A stretch of 12,738 nucleotides of DNA from Candidatus Nomurabacteria bacterium (GCA_031278275.1 JAITKW010000052.1:1-12738), one strand, 5' to 3'; positions 1-7,257 are shown, counted from the first letter of the stretch. Program-made: numbers and translations. The notes: generated from the letters alone by a model not told the origin.

Positions 1-1
1 T

Positions 2-949
2 GTCCATGTGGAAGCTGGCATTCGCACATTGACACCAAAAGCCGAGGTTTATAAAAAGTTTTTTCACGATTTTCAATCTGGCAAGTTCAAGTGGGAAGAA
101 TATTATAAAGCGTTGCAAAAACGCAAAAATTATGAGCTGGGGTCGTTGGAGCCTTACCCAGAACAGATCAATACCCGCATGGCAGAAGCCGCAACTGGAT
201 TTCACGCTACGCCCGTTGAGTTGGACAAAGAGTTCTTGCTTTCGGAAGGTTTTTCAAGAGAGAAAATCGCAGTTGTTGGGAACTCGGTGGCAGATGCTGT
301 GAAAAAAAGTGTAAAATCTATCGGCAGTTCAAATATTTTTAATGAGTTCCCTTTGTTAAAAAACAAAGAGTTTATCCCCGTTTTTATTCACCGCCGCGAA
401 ACTTGTGAGGACGAAAATCGTTTTCGGGTAGTGGTTAACTCCGTCAAGAAATTGGTTGACTCCGGTGAAAGTGTTTTTTTGGTGTCGCTGTTCGCTTTTG
501 AGAAAGCTTTGGATCGTTATGGTCATCGGCATGTTGTCAACGATTTACTCAAAAAATACCCTGATAATTTTATTTATGCTGAAGCTATCACTTATCACGC
601 TGACATGGTAAATCTGATGTTAAATAGCCCAGTAGTAGTGGTTGATTCTGGTAGCATGCAAGAAGAGTTGAATGTATTGCAAGTTCCTTGTGTAACTTTG
701 CGTTTCGGGACTGATCGGGGCGAGTCTTTGCTGGCTGGCTCAAACATTCTCGCTCCGCCAATTGATAGCGATTTCGTGGTGTCTATTATTCAAGGCGCAA
801 AAAATAACGAAGCTATGCGAGCGGTGGAAAATATTTATGGCGAAAACGTTTCTGCTAAAATTGTTGATGAAGTTTTGAAGAGGCTTGATAGTGATATGGG
901 CTTGTTTATTTCAGAAGATAAAAGGTTAGGTTTAACCATAGGGCAATAA
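2..949 (+). CDS. UDP-N-acetylglucosamine 2-epimerase-like protein (WecB/MnaA family), 5'-truncated
   Basis: This is the C-terminal 315 or so codons of a non-hydrolysing UDP-GlcNAc 2-epimerase-like protein (GT-B fold), a family that makes UDP-ManNAc for envelope glycans. The frame is open to the window edge and begins VHVEAGIRT, the family HVEAG motif that sits near residue 117 in E. coli WecB, so roughly 110 N-terminal residues lie outside. The GTG at 8 is an internal Val codon, not a start. Counting from that Val, visible family motifs are PEQINTR (51-57, matching PEEANR), HRRE (128-131), DSGSMQEE (213-220) and TDRGES...AG (235-244). Two things are odd: about 36 extra residues between HVEAGIRT and PEQINTR, and no PVHxNP motif after HRRE, where VSLFAFEKALDRYG stands instead. 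The family is well supported, but the exact sugar is uncertain. It ends with TAA two bases before the next gene, implying co-transcription. Confidence 0.85.
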   Translation, partial: VHVEAGIRTLTPKAEVYKKFFHDFQSGKFKWEEYYKALQKRKNYELGSLEPYPEQINTRMAEAATGFHATPVELDKEFLLSEGFSREKIAVVGNSVADAVKKSVKSIGSSNIFNEFPLLKNKEFIPVFIHRRETCEDENRFRVVVNSVKKLVDSGESVFLVSLFAFEKALDRYGHRHVVNDLLKKYPDNFIYAEAITYHADMVNLMLNSPVVVVDSGSMQEELNVLQVPCVTLRFGTDRGESLLAGSNILAPPIDSDFVVSIIQGAKNNEAMRAVENIYGENVSAKIVDEVLKRLDSDMGLFISEDKRLGLTIGQ

Positions 950-950
950 G

Positions 951-2048
951 GTGGCAAAAATTGTAATTGACGCACGTATCATTAAATCCACAACTGGACG
1001 TTATGTTGAAAGGTTGTTAACATTCTTGCAAAAAATTGATTATAAAAATCAATATGTGGTGTTAATTCCAAGTCGTGATAAAGATTTTTGGAAGCCAACT
1101 GCCAAAAACTTTTCCGTTCAAATTTGTGATATTAAAAACTATTCTTTCGCCGAACAAACAAAATTCAAAAAACAATTAGATTTGTTGGGTGCTGATTTAG
1201 TACATTTTTGCATGCCCCAACAACCGATTTTATATCGTGGCAAAACTGTCACGACTTTTCACGATTTGACTTTGATGAAGACTTATAATGATGATAAAAA
1301 TTGGATTAAATATAAGTCCAAGCAAATGATTGGGGAAATTGTTTTTAAGAAAATAGCCAAGAAATCTGATGCCATTATTACGCCTTCTTTGTTCACAAAA
1401 AGTGATTTGGTTGATTTTGCCAACATCAATGCGGACAAAGTTACGGTGACTTATGAAGCGTCAGACATATCCAAAGCGAAGCCCCAAAAAGTTAAGTTGC
1501 CATTTGAGGGTTTCATCATTTACGTTGGCAAACACAGTTCGTATAAGAATGTGTTGCGGTTGGCGGCAGCACACCAAAAAATATTAAAAACTCACAAAAA
1601 TCTGGGGTTAGTTTTTGCCAACAAATTAGATGGTGCTACGATTAAGCACCAGAAACTCTTCAAAAAATTGGGTTACAAAAAAATATATTTTATGGGACAG
1701 GCGAACAATGCGGAACTCGCATGGCTGTATTCACATTGCAGAGCTTATATTTTTCCATCTTTAATGGAGGGTTTTGGCTTGCCTGGTTTAGAGGCGATGG
1801 AGTTTGGTGCGCCAGTCGTTTCCAGCAATGCCACTTGTTTGCCTGAAATCTATGGGAATGCTGCACATTACTTTAATCCTCTTTCCGTCAAGGATATGAC
1901 CAAAAAAATTACTGAGGTTTTGGACAACAAAAAACTCCGCGCTAAGCTCATCAAAAATGGTAAAACTCGCTTGAAAAAGTATTCTTGGGAGGAAATGGCG
2001 CGACAGACTTTGGTGGTTTATCATAAAGTTTTAGACGTTAGCGCATAG
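951..2048 (+). CDS. Glycosyltransferase family 4 (GT-B, group 1)
   Basis: This is a probable cytosolic, membrane-associated retaining glycosyltransferase that adds a sugar from a nucleotide-sugar donor to a surface-glycan precursor. Its 365 residues are a normal length. The C-terminal donor-binding half carries the EX7E motif: E273 and E281 in MEGFGLPGLEAMEFGAPVV, followed by CLPEIYGNAAHYFNP, typical of GT4 mannosyl- or rhamnosyl-type enzymes. The N-terminal half has an FHDLT motif (103-107) and YVGKHSSYKN (191-200), which opens the donor domain. The start is GTG at 951, one base after the upstream TAA. No strong Shine-Dalgarno sequence is visible (only AGG around 940-942), so translation is probably coupled to the epimerase gene. 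Donor and acceptor cannot be read from the sequence. Confidence 0.88.
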   Translation: MAKIVIDARIIKSTTGRYVERLLTFLQKIDYKNQYVVLIPSRDKDFWKPTAKNFSVQICDIKNYSFAEQTKFKKQLDLLGADLVHFCMPQQPILYRGKTVTTFHDLTLMKTYNDDKNWIKYKSKQMIGEIVFKKIAKKSDAIITPSLFTKSDLVDFANINADKVTVTYEASDISKAKPQKVKLPFEGFIIYVGKHSSYKNVLRLAAAHQKILKTHKNLGLVFANKLDGATIKHQKLFKKLGYKKIYFMGQANNAELAWLYSHCRAYIFPSLMEGFGLPGLEAMEFGAPVVSSNATCLPEIYGNAAHYFNPLSVKDMTKKITEVLDNKKLRAKLIKNGKTRLKKYSWEEMARQTLVVYHKVLDVSA

Positions 2049-2115
2049 TTTTTTCCGACAGACGGCAGTCGCTTGCATTTTTTGTCGCATAGTTATAACT
2101 CAAGTATTAAGAATA
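2049..2115. other. Short intergenic region between convergent genes
   Basis: These 67 bases separate two convergent genes. They hold T-runs on the plus strand (about 2049-2054 and 2078-2083), a weak CGAC/GTCG stem around 2057-2072, a perfect 10-base palindrome AGTTATAACT at 2091-2100, and a 9-base direct repeat CGCATAGTT (2042-2050 and 2086-2094). A transcription terminator is expected here, but no strong GC-rich stem followed by a T-run is visible on either strand. Confidence 0.4.
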
Positions 2116-5100
2116 TTAAAATACCAACTTTTCTAAAACTTGTTTTGTTTGATAAATTAAAACTTTGTCGCCAACGGTGGTTTTGGTTTGGGTGATTGGC
2201 GCACCAAATTGTTTTTCTATAGATTCTATGCTACAGATTGAGGGGGTGTTGGTTATTGTGTTGCCGTCAAAAATAATTGGCGTATACTCTGCGGTGGATT
2301 TTTCCACTACCTCTAAAAAGACGGCTTTATCAAAAAACTGCCAATTAGTTCGCAAGTTTTCGCCAAAACACTCTAACGGCAAAAGGTTCGGCTTGTCTTT
2401 GCCAAATAAATAATCGCTAGTTATGGCGGTGTCTTTGCTGGCGAAACCGTAATCATATGATTGCTCTTGCAAAAAACTAATTCTGGAATGCAGTTGTGAT
2501 TCGTTAGTAAAATTGCCGACATTATTTTCAATCAATCCTTGAGTTAATAATAGGCTGTTTGCGCCAATCACTATAACCATTAAAACTTTTATCAAATGGC
2601 TATTTCGCGCCGATTCGCCTATTAACCAAACCACAAAAGGCATCATCATAATGAGATAACGAGAGGTATTGTTGCCGATATATCCGGCTTGCCCACTGGC
2701 AAAATAGATTCCTTCTACACATACTACTGCTATGACTGCAAATAATTCTTGCCTTTTGGACTTAAAAGCCCTAATAACTACCATCAGCATTAACGCAAAC
2801 GCTACTGCTACACATAAAACTAGGGCCATATTATTGATTCTAAACCACCCGCCGCTAAAGATAAAAGCATTGTTTGCCAAAAACCAAATTGTTGAAGTGA
2901 TAGGTTTTTCCAGCATTTGAAGACTTTGTTGCAAAGAACTGACGGCGCCATATTCAATATTATAAAAACCGCACACCAAATTAGTGAACAAGGCTGAAAA
3001 TAAAGTTCCGATGAGTAACGTTGCTATTATGATTAGTAGTGGCTTAAGACTAATCTTCTTTTTTATTATTTGCCATAGCGCCCATGAAGCCAAGATAAAG
3101 CTCGTCATATAAATCTGCATCGGATCTGCGAAAAAGACAATTGTTGAGATGATTGCCAGAAGTAGCGTGCGTTTTATGGTGGGTTTTTGTAAGACTAGTA
3201 GCCCGATATAAATAATTGCCAGCCCGCCAACTACTTCCAAGTTCCGAGAGTTTGCGAATTGAATCCAAAATATTGATCCAGCAATACTGGCAAAATACAA
3301 AAGCCCAAACTCAAGGTACCCGTCCGTTTTTTGATGGAAATATTGGTAGATTTTTCTTAAAAAATAAAAAATGCCAGCAAATGTGATGCAATTGATGGCT
3401 ATTGTAATACCTATAAGCGAGGCGGTCGGGTCTAAGTGCAACAGTTCTGCCGGCATGTATAGCAACCAGATTTTCAAAATATAATTAGTTGGGACCAACA
3501 TTGAGCCGGCGTGGTAACCGTCCAGCCATTGTCTCGCCAAGAGCTGCTGTCCAGTTAAGTCAAAAATTACCGGCTCGGTAGAGAACTTGAATAATGTCCA
3601 AGCCAGTACTAGTAACAACCCCAAGACGAACAATAGCTTGACTTTATGCTTTTTGGCTTTTTCAAGCCATTTATTTTGCCACGTTGTTAGTTTAGTTTTG
3701 GGGGAATTAAGATTTAAGCAACAATAGCAAGCCATGACCGCCATAGTTAAGAAGATATGAAATGTGTGTGAAAACTCAAAAACGCTGAGCCAAGTTATTA
3801 TTAGAGCGCTTTGTATCAAAAAAAACAACCACTGGTGATTTTTTGCCATCAAAACGAGCAGTCCAATATTGATAATCAAAAAGACGGTAAGCCCAATTAG
3901 CCCCCATTCTGCCAAGATTTTTATGTAACCGTTTTGCATGATGGTGCCTTCATTTTGTGTTGGGTCAATTTTATTGATTGCTGTGCCCAACCCCCCGCTA
4001 CCTACCCCAAAAAACACTGTCCATATATTTTTGCGCCAAGCTTGTATCTCTACCCTGTCCCAAGATAGTTTGCGAGATTCGTTTGACTCCGAAACAGTAA
4101 AAGGTTCATCATTGCCACCGTCAATAATGCTAGTACTTTCCGCAAGGCTCAGTCCCTCGCCGCAAGATAAAATATTAAACCTACCCAACAAAAGATGCTC
4201 GGAGCCCCTTTTGACGGCTTCGCAACCAGTGATTGTGGAGTTTGGATTGATGCTCGCTAAGGCATACCAAGAACTCAGCACTGCGCTGATGGCTAACAAA
4301 ACTGTTAATATTATTTTGACTAATTTTTGCCAGTCAAATGTTATTTTTTGATGTTGCCGTAGGCTTTTTATAATGTAGACGACAACTGTGATGATGGTTG
4401 CTCCTAGCAGAGAATATAGCGCTCCTCGGCTCAACATTACCCCCAAAACAAAACAGAAAAAGCCTAGACCAAAATATTGTTTTGATCCAGATTTTTTGGT
4501 AGCGCATTGCCAAAGAAAAAATAGGGCTGGGACGATGAGCAAACTGCCTAAAAACATTGGTTCGCGGGAAAAACCTGTGGCACGAGCGAAACCGAAAACC
4601 TGCCATCTATATTTTTCGGGCAACAAAGTCCATTCCGGACCAATACCAATGGCATCTAATATAGTTTGTAATAGGGCAACGCCTCCTATTATAAATCCCA
4701 TAATTACGAATATTTTTCCCCAATTGATTAGGAGTTGGCGGAAGCGGTTTTTTGGTATTGTATTTTTCAAAATTAACATTGCTATAAATGCACCAAAAGC
4801 CAAAACCAACATACCGCTACGCCGCAGTCCGACTAGCAGGTCTGGCGTGTAGAGCAAGCCGAATAAGGCTATGACGGTTAATAATAGTGGCCAAAAAATC
4901 AGCTTGCTACGGAAGATTTTGGTTTTGTTTTTGGTTTTGCTCGTGGCTAATACTATTAGACCAATTACCACAAATAGCGCTATGCCAATTTTGCAGACGC
5001 TCATTTCCATAAATCCAAAGTTAAAGTACGGTTGGTAGGAAAACCACACCGCCACTGCCGTCAATAAAAAAGACAGCTCCAAGGGGCTGTACTTTATTTT

Positions 5101-5187
5101 GTTGACAGATGTGGTTTTGGCATTAACAAGCGCTTTGTTATTCTGAGGACTTCCTTCTCTCTCAAAAATCGCAACGGTATGTTTCAT
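2116..5187 (-). CDS. Polytopic membrane protein: O-antigen ligase/polymerase-like half fused to a GT-C-like half
   Basis: This 1023-residue protein is almost entirely hydrophobic helices in two blocks. Residues about 35-492 look like an O-antigen ligase/Wzy-type polymerase: a run of membrane spans, the segment FARATGFSREPMFLGSLL (200-217), a long outward loop (about 315-395) with four Cys, then FFGVGSGGLGT (392-402) and GYIKILAEWGLIGL (420-433). A charged linker (about 495-515) leads to a second block (about 516-882) resembling a GT-C lipid-linked glycosyltransferase, with a first loop FDLTGQQLLARQWLDGYH (542-559) and the segment NSRNLEV (646-652). Residues 885-1023 form a soluble C-terminal domain, probably extracytoplasmic. 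Each half alone would be a typical family-length protein. The start ATG has no Shine-Dalgarno sequence and lies 7 bases from a TATACT -10 box. Inferred role: polymerising or ligating a surface glycan made with the neighbouring GT4 and epimerase. The two-block structure is clear; the activities are inferred. Confidence 0.78.
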   Translation of the reverse strand: MKHTVAIFEREGSPQNNKALVNAKTTSVNKIKYSPLELSFLLTAVAVWFSYQPYFNFGFMEMSVCKIGIALFVVIGLIVLATSKTKNKTKIFRSKLIFWPLLLTVIALFGLLYTPDLLVGLRRSGMLVLAFGAFIAMLILKNTIPKNRFRQLLINWGKIFVIMGFIIGGVALLQTILDAIGIGPEWTLLPEKYRWQVFGFARATGFSREPMFLGSLLIVPALFFLWQCATKKSGSKQYFGLGFFCFVLGVMLSRGALYSLLGATIITVVVYIIKSLRQHQKITFDWQKLVKIILTVLLAISAVLSSWYALASINPNSTITGCEAVKRGSEHLLLGRFNILSCGEGLSLAESTSIIDGGNDEPFTVSESNESRKLSWDRVEIQAWRKNIWTVFFGVGSGGLGTAINKIDPTQNEGTIMQNGYIKILAEWGLIGLTVFLIINIGLLVLMAKNHQWLFFLIQSALIITWLSVFEFSHTFHIFLTMAVMACYCCLNLNSPKTKLTTWQNKWLEKAKKHKVKLLFVLGLLLVLAWTLFKFSTEPVIFDLTGQQLLARQWLDGYHAGSMLVPTNYILKIWLLYMPAELLHLDPTASLIGITIAINCITFAGIFYFLRKIYQYFHQKTDGYLEFGLLYFASIAGSIFWIQFANSRNLEVVGGLAIIYIGLLVLQKPTIKRTLLLAIISTIVFFADPMQIYMTSFILASWALWQIIKKKISLKPLLIIIATLLIGTLFSALFTNLVCGFYNIEYGAVSSLQQSLQMLEKPITSTIWFLANNAFIFSGGWFRINNMALVLCVAVAFALMLMVVIRAFKSKRQELFAVIAVVCVEGIYFASGQAGYIGNNTSRYLIMMMPFVVWLIGESARNSHLIKVLMVIVIGANSLLLTQGLIENNVGNFTNESQLHSRISFLQEQSYDYGFASKDTAITSDYLFGKDKPNLLPLECFGENLRTNWQFFDKAVFLEVVEKSTAEYTPIIFDGNTITNTPSICSIESIEKQFGAPITQTKTTVGDKVLIYQTKQVLEKLVF

Positions 5188-5194
5188 GTAATGA

Positions 5195-5203
5195 AGTATA
5201 GCA
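5195..5203 (-). promoter_or_regulatory. Extended -10 promoter of the ligase/GT-C fusion gene
   Basis: Read on the minus strand, TGC-TATACT occupies 5203-5195: an extended -10 (TGn) plus a hexamer one base from consensus. No good -35 is seen 17 bases upstream (TATAAA). Only TCATTAC separates the -10 from the ATG at 5187, so the expected start of transcription falls at or within a base or two of the start codon. This implies a leaderless mRNA. Confidence 0.6.
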
Positions 5204-5244
5204 CGAGTAGTAAGATTTTTATAGGAAAATTAGTATCTTAAGTG

Positions 5245-5706
5245 TTAGTTTGAGATTTTTTCAATGATTAGTTTGCGTTCACGTCCCTCGCCCTCACTGC
5301 GGGTCGTAACGTCCGAATAATCTTCTGCCATTTTGTGCACCACACGCCGGTCGGCAGGACTCAAGTCCAAAATCAAACTTTTTCCAGTGTCACGCACCTG
5401 TTTTATCCAATTTTCTGCGCGCCCAGCCACTTTCAATTCCCGCTGCTTTTTGTAATCAGCAACATCTACGTTCACACGCACAAGTGCGGCAGATTTATTA
5501 AAAAGCGCCATAGAAACTAAATGTTGCAAACTTCTCAAAGTTTCAGCGTCTCTGCCAATCAAGCAAGCATTTAGCTCCGAAGACGGTACGGCTAATTGAA
5601 TTACATCATCGTCAGACGATGATTTCACCGCCAAATTCACGCCAAAAAATGACAACATATCTTCCAAATATTTGGTTGCAAAAATTATTGATTCTTCTTT
5701 ATTCAT
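5245..5706 (-). CDS. jag: Jag/KhpB (EloR-like) RNA-binding protein, KH plus R3H domains
   Basis: This is a cytoplasmic single-stranded nucleic-acid-binding protein of the SpoIIIJ-associated family, which in Firmicutes acts as a post-transcriptional and cell-elongation regulator. It normally sits next to yidC, as here. Its 153 residues comprise a KH domain (about 26-85, loop GRDAETL at 51-57) and a C-terminal R3H domain (about 95-150, with R120-x3-H124 in SPADRRVVHKMAEDY). The N-terminal Jag_N domain of the roughly 208-residue B. subtilis protein is absent. The KH GxxG loop reads GRDA, so its second glycine is Ala. The ATG overlaps the yidC stop codon (ATGA, four bases) and is preceded by a strong AGGAGG about 5 bases upstream, inside yidC. 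This fixes the start and indicates an operon. Confidence 0.9.
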   Translation of the reverse strand: MNKEESIIFATKYLEDMLSFFGVNLAVKSSSDDDVIQLAVPSSELNACLIGRDAETLRSLQHLVSMALFNKSAALVRVNVDVADYKKQRELKVAGRAENWIKQVRDTGKSLILDLSPADRRVVHKMAEDYSDVTTRSEGEGRERKLIIEKISN

Positions 5707-6650
5707 TTTTTCCTCCTCTTATTATCTGAGGCTTTAATGCGTGTGACGTTTGTTTTGTCTTTTTTGGGTTTTATTTGCACAACTTCACCCTCTTCAATAT
5801 CGCGCAATTCTTTCAAGATTTTCTTGTCAGCAATTTGTTCCATCTCGCTTTCGTCACGCGCGAAAACTTTCTTTTGTTGGGCAATTGTGATGAGATTTGT
5901 GACCGCATAGTACAGCACAAGCGCACCCGGCAGTTGAATCATAATAAACAGCATCATGATTGGCATAATTTTCATCATTTGACCGGAAACAATGCTGTTA
6001 ATTTCGCTTTGATCCGCTTCTTTGCCACCAGCGGCTTCTTTCATAATGTCTTTGAACTTCTTCTTGGACTTCTTCGCCGGCATTTGTTGTTTGGAGATGG
6101 TATATTGCGTTAAAGCCGAGCCGACTGCGATTAAAAGTATAATCGCGGAACTCCAACCCAAAATAGGCAAAGCGGTAGCCTTAAGGTCTACCAACCCAAA
6201 TAATTTGGGTTGAAAACTGTCAAAATTGTTGATAATATCATTCACCCGCCCAAACCCCTTTATGGGAGCATAAGCGAATTTTGCAACCGACTCGCCGTCC
6301 GTCAAAGCCATTCGCACGATATTGTAAAGGGCGATATATAACGGTAGTTGGATTATTAACGTGAGCAATGACCGAAACGGCTTGATGTTGTTCTTTTTGT
6401 AAAGATCCATCATTTGCAAGCTTTCCATTTGGCGGTTCCCTTTGCAATTTTTCTTAATCTCCACAAGTTCTGGTTGGATTTTCCGCATCAACTTCGCTTG
6501 ATGAAGTTGTTTTTTCATGAGCGGCCACATGGCAAACTTCACTAAAATTGTAAAAACGATGATAGCTAAGCCAAAATCGCCAATTATACTATAAATTGTT
6601 AATAGTAAATTAAACACTGGTTGGACTATAATAAGATCAAAAATATTCAT
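5703..6650 (-). CDS. yidC: Membrane protein insertase YidC/OxaA
   Basis: YidC inserts and folds inner-membrane proteins, with or without SecYEG. The protein is 315 residues and begins MNIFDLIIVQPVFNLLLTIY. It lacks the large periplasmic domain of Gram-negative YidC and so matches the short Gram-positive/CPR form. Membrane spans are visible at about 7-45 (including FTILVKFAMWPL, whose Lys matches the groove basic residue), about 90-112, 155-178 and 222-258. A charged cytoplasmic loop rich in Lys (about 185-215) and a basic tail ending NKRRKK are likely ribosome contacts. I chose ATG at 6650 over an upstream in-frame TTG at 6671 because that longer form adds an atypical MWYNHIS and would overlap rnpA. 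A TATAAT box 9 bases before the ATG and the lack of a Shine-Dalgarno support a near-leaderless start. Confidence 0.93.
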   Translation of the reverse strand: MNIFDLIIVQPVFNLLLTIYSIIGDFGLAIIVFTILVKFAMWPLMKKQLHQAKLMRKIQPELVEIKKNCKGNRQMESLQMMDLYKKNNIKPFRSLLTLIIQLPLYIALYNIVRMALTDGESVAKFAYAPIKGFGRVNDIINNFDSFQPKLFGLVDLKATALPILGWSSAIILLIAVGSALTQYTISKQQMPAKKSKKKFKDIMKEAAGGKEADQSEINSIVSGQMMKIMPIMMLFIMIQLPGALVLYYAVTNLITIAQQKKVFARDESEMEQIADKKILKELRDIEEGEVVQIKPKKDKTNVTRIKASDNKRRKK

Positions 6651-6659
6651 ACTTATATG

Positions 6660-6668
6660 ATTATACCA
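6660..6668 (-). promoter_or_regulatory. Extended -10 promoter of yidC-jag
   Basis: On the minus strand TGG-TATAAT (6668-6660) is a consensus -10 with the extended TGn element. It overlaps the last codons and stop of rnpA. The nine bases CATATAAGT separate it from the yidC ATG, so the predicted transcript start leaves only about 2-3 leader bases. The -35 position (TCTAAA at 17-base spacing) is poor. It would give yidC and jag a transcript independent of rpmH-rnpA. Confidence 0.6.
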
Positions 6669-7005
6669 CAATGTCAGCTTTTTTTAGAAGACTAAATAAA
6701 ATATTTTTCAAATCATTAAACTCTATACTTTTAATGTCACTAGAAAACACCATTACTAAGCAATCTACAGGTTGATGTATTTTGGGCAACTCTAACCTTA
6801 AGGCTTCGTAAATCCTCCTGCGGACACGGTTGCGCCCGACCGCTGATTTTAGCACTTTTTTGCTTACCACAACCGCAAATCGTTTCCTGCCACGAGTATT
6901 TTTGGCAACTATTAAAGAAAGTTCCGTGCCGCGCACCAACCGACCGTGTGAACGGGTATAATTAACACCGCCGCGACTGTGAAAACGGTATTGACTTGGC
7001 AACAT
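6661..7005 (-). CDS. rnpA: Ribonuclease P protein component
   Basis: RnpA is the protein subunit that binds RNase P RNA and helps it cleave 5' leaders from pre-tRNAs. The 114-residue product has the usual length, starts MLPSQYRFHSRG as family members do, and carries the family RNR signature GRNRVRRRIYEALR (57-70) after FAVVVSKKVLKSAV. It lies just downstream of rpmH, with its ATG three bases after the rpmH TAA. No independent Shine-Dalgarno sequence is visible, so translation is probably coupled to rpmH, the conserved bacterial arrangement. Its final codons contain the yidC promoter. Confidence 0.95.
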   Translation of the reverse strand: MLPSQYRFHSRGGVNYTRSHGRLVRGTELSLIVAKNTRGRKRFAVVVSKKVLKSAVGRNRVRRRIYEALRLELPKIHQPVDCLVMVFSSDIKSIEFNDLKNILFSLLKKADIVV

Positions 7006-7008
7006 GCA

Positions 7009-7146
7009 TTAAGCCGCGAGTTTAGCTCGCCCCTTGACGCGCCGCCTAGCCAAGACCTTCCGACCGGCTTTTGAGGCGTTTCTAACTAAAAACCCGTGCG
7101 TGGTGGCGCGTTGTCTTTTGTGTGGCTGATATGTGCGTTTTGGCAT
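7009..7146 (-). CDS. rpmH: 50S ribosomal protein L34
   Basis: This short 45-codon gene encodes a very basic protein starting MPKRTYQPHKRQRATTHGFL and continuing with an Arg/Lys-rich tail (VRNASKAGRKVLARRRVKGRAKLAA). That is the full-length L34 signature, including the KRTYQPHKRQR-HGF core that binds 23S rRNA. It is the first gene of the minus-strand block leaving the origin, directly ahead of rnpA, as in most bacteria. An AGGG Shine-Dalgarno (7156-7160 on the minus strand) sits about 9 bases before the ATG, and a good promoter lies about 27 bases upstream. Confidence 0.97.
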   Translation of the reverse strand: MPKRTYQPHKRQRATTHGFLVRNASKAGRKVLARRRVKGRAKLAA

Positions 7147-7179
7147 ATTATAATTCCCTATTTTAATTCGCTGTGTTCT

Positions 7180-7208
7180 AGTATATAAAATCTATCCACA
7201 AAAATCAA
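7180..7208 (-). promoter_or_regulatory. rpmH promoter
   Basis: On the minus strand a -35 TTGATT (7208-7203) is separated by exactly 17 bases from a -10 TATACT (7185-7180). Transcription would start near 7173, giving a leader of about 27 bases with an AGGG Shine-Dalgarno before rpmH. A DnaA box (7192-7200) lies within the spacer. Confidence 0.7.
7192..7200 (+). promoter_or_regulatory. DnaA box (CTATCCACA) in the rpmH promoter spacer
   Basis: The site has one mismatch to TTATCCACA. It lies entirely between the -35 and -10 of the rpmH promoter, where bound DnaA would be expected to block RNA polymerase. Confidence 0.6.
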
Positions 7209-7209
7209 C

Positions 7210-7257
7210 TAGTTTTCCACAATCTTTCATCTTTAAGTTTTTAGTTGTGGAAAACTA
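7210..7257. repeat. 13-base perfect inverted repeat containing two DnaA boxes (TTTTCCACA)
   Basis: TAGTTTTCCACAA at 7210-7222 is repeated as its exact reverse complement at 7245-7257, with 22 bases between the arms. Each arm contains the 9-mer TTTTCCACA (plus strand 7213-7221; minus strand 7246-7254), one base from TTATCCACA and, to my knowledge, the form used by cyanobacterial DnaA. Two DnaA boxes facing each other is a more likely reading than an RNA hairpin. Confidence 0.7.

Noticed and set aside
8..10. GTG at 8 as a real start codon of the first gene
   Set aside because: The preceding codons GTC CAT continue the conserved VHVEAG motif in frame, so this is an internal Val of a gene cut by the window edge.
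2049..2100. Intrinsic terminator between the GT4 gene and the fusion gene
   Set aside because: T-runs are present but the best stems are only 4-5 base pairs with poor placement; not enough for a confident call.
3938..4351. Plus-strand open frame opposite the fusion gene (137 codons), and a similar one at 4388-4852
   Set aside because: They are antisense to a clearly coding membrane-protein gene, have low-complexity composition with no recognisable motif, and lack start signals.
5703..5705. TGA read as an amino acid (recoded CPR lineage)
   Set aside because: TGA ends yidC in a normal ATGA overlap with jag at the expected length, and the large genes show no in-frame TGA, so the standard stop use fits.
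6651..6671. Longer yidC form starting at an in-frame TTG (6671)
   Set aside because: It adds MWYNHIS before the typical MNIFDLIIVQP start, overlaps rnpA, has no Shine-Dalgarno, and lies within the likely promoter.
7210..7257. The inverted repeat as an RNA hairpin or riboswitch in the dnaA leader
   Set aside because: It lies upstream of the dnaA -10 box and upstream of the rpmH start on the other strand, so it is not transcribed from the visible promoters; paired DnaA boxes explain it.
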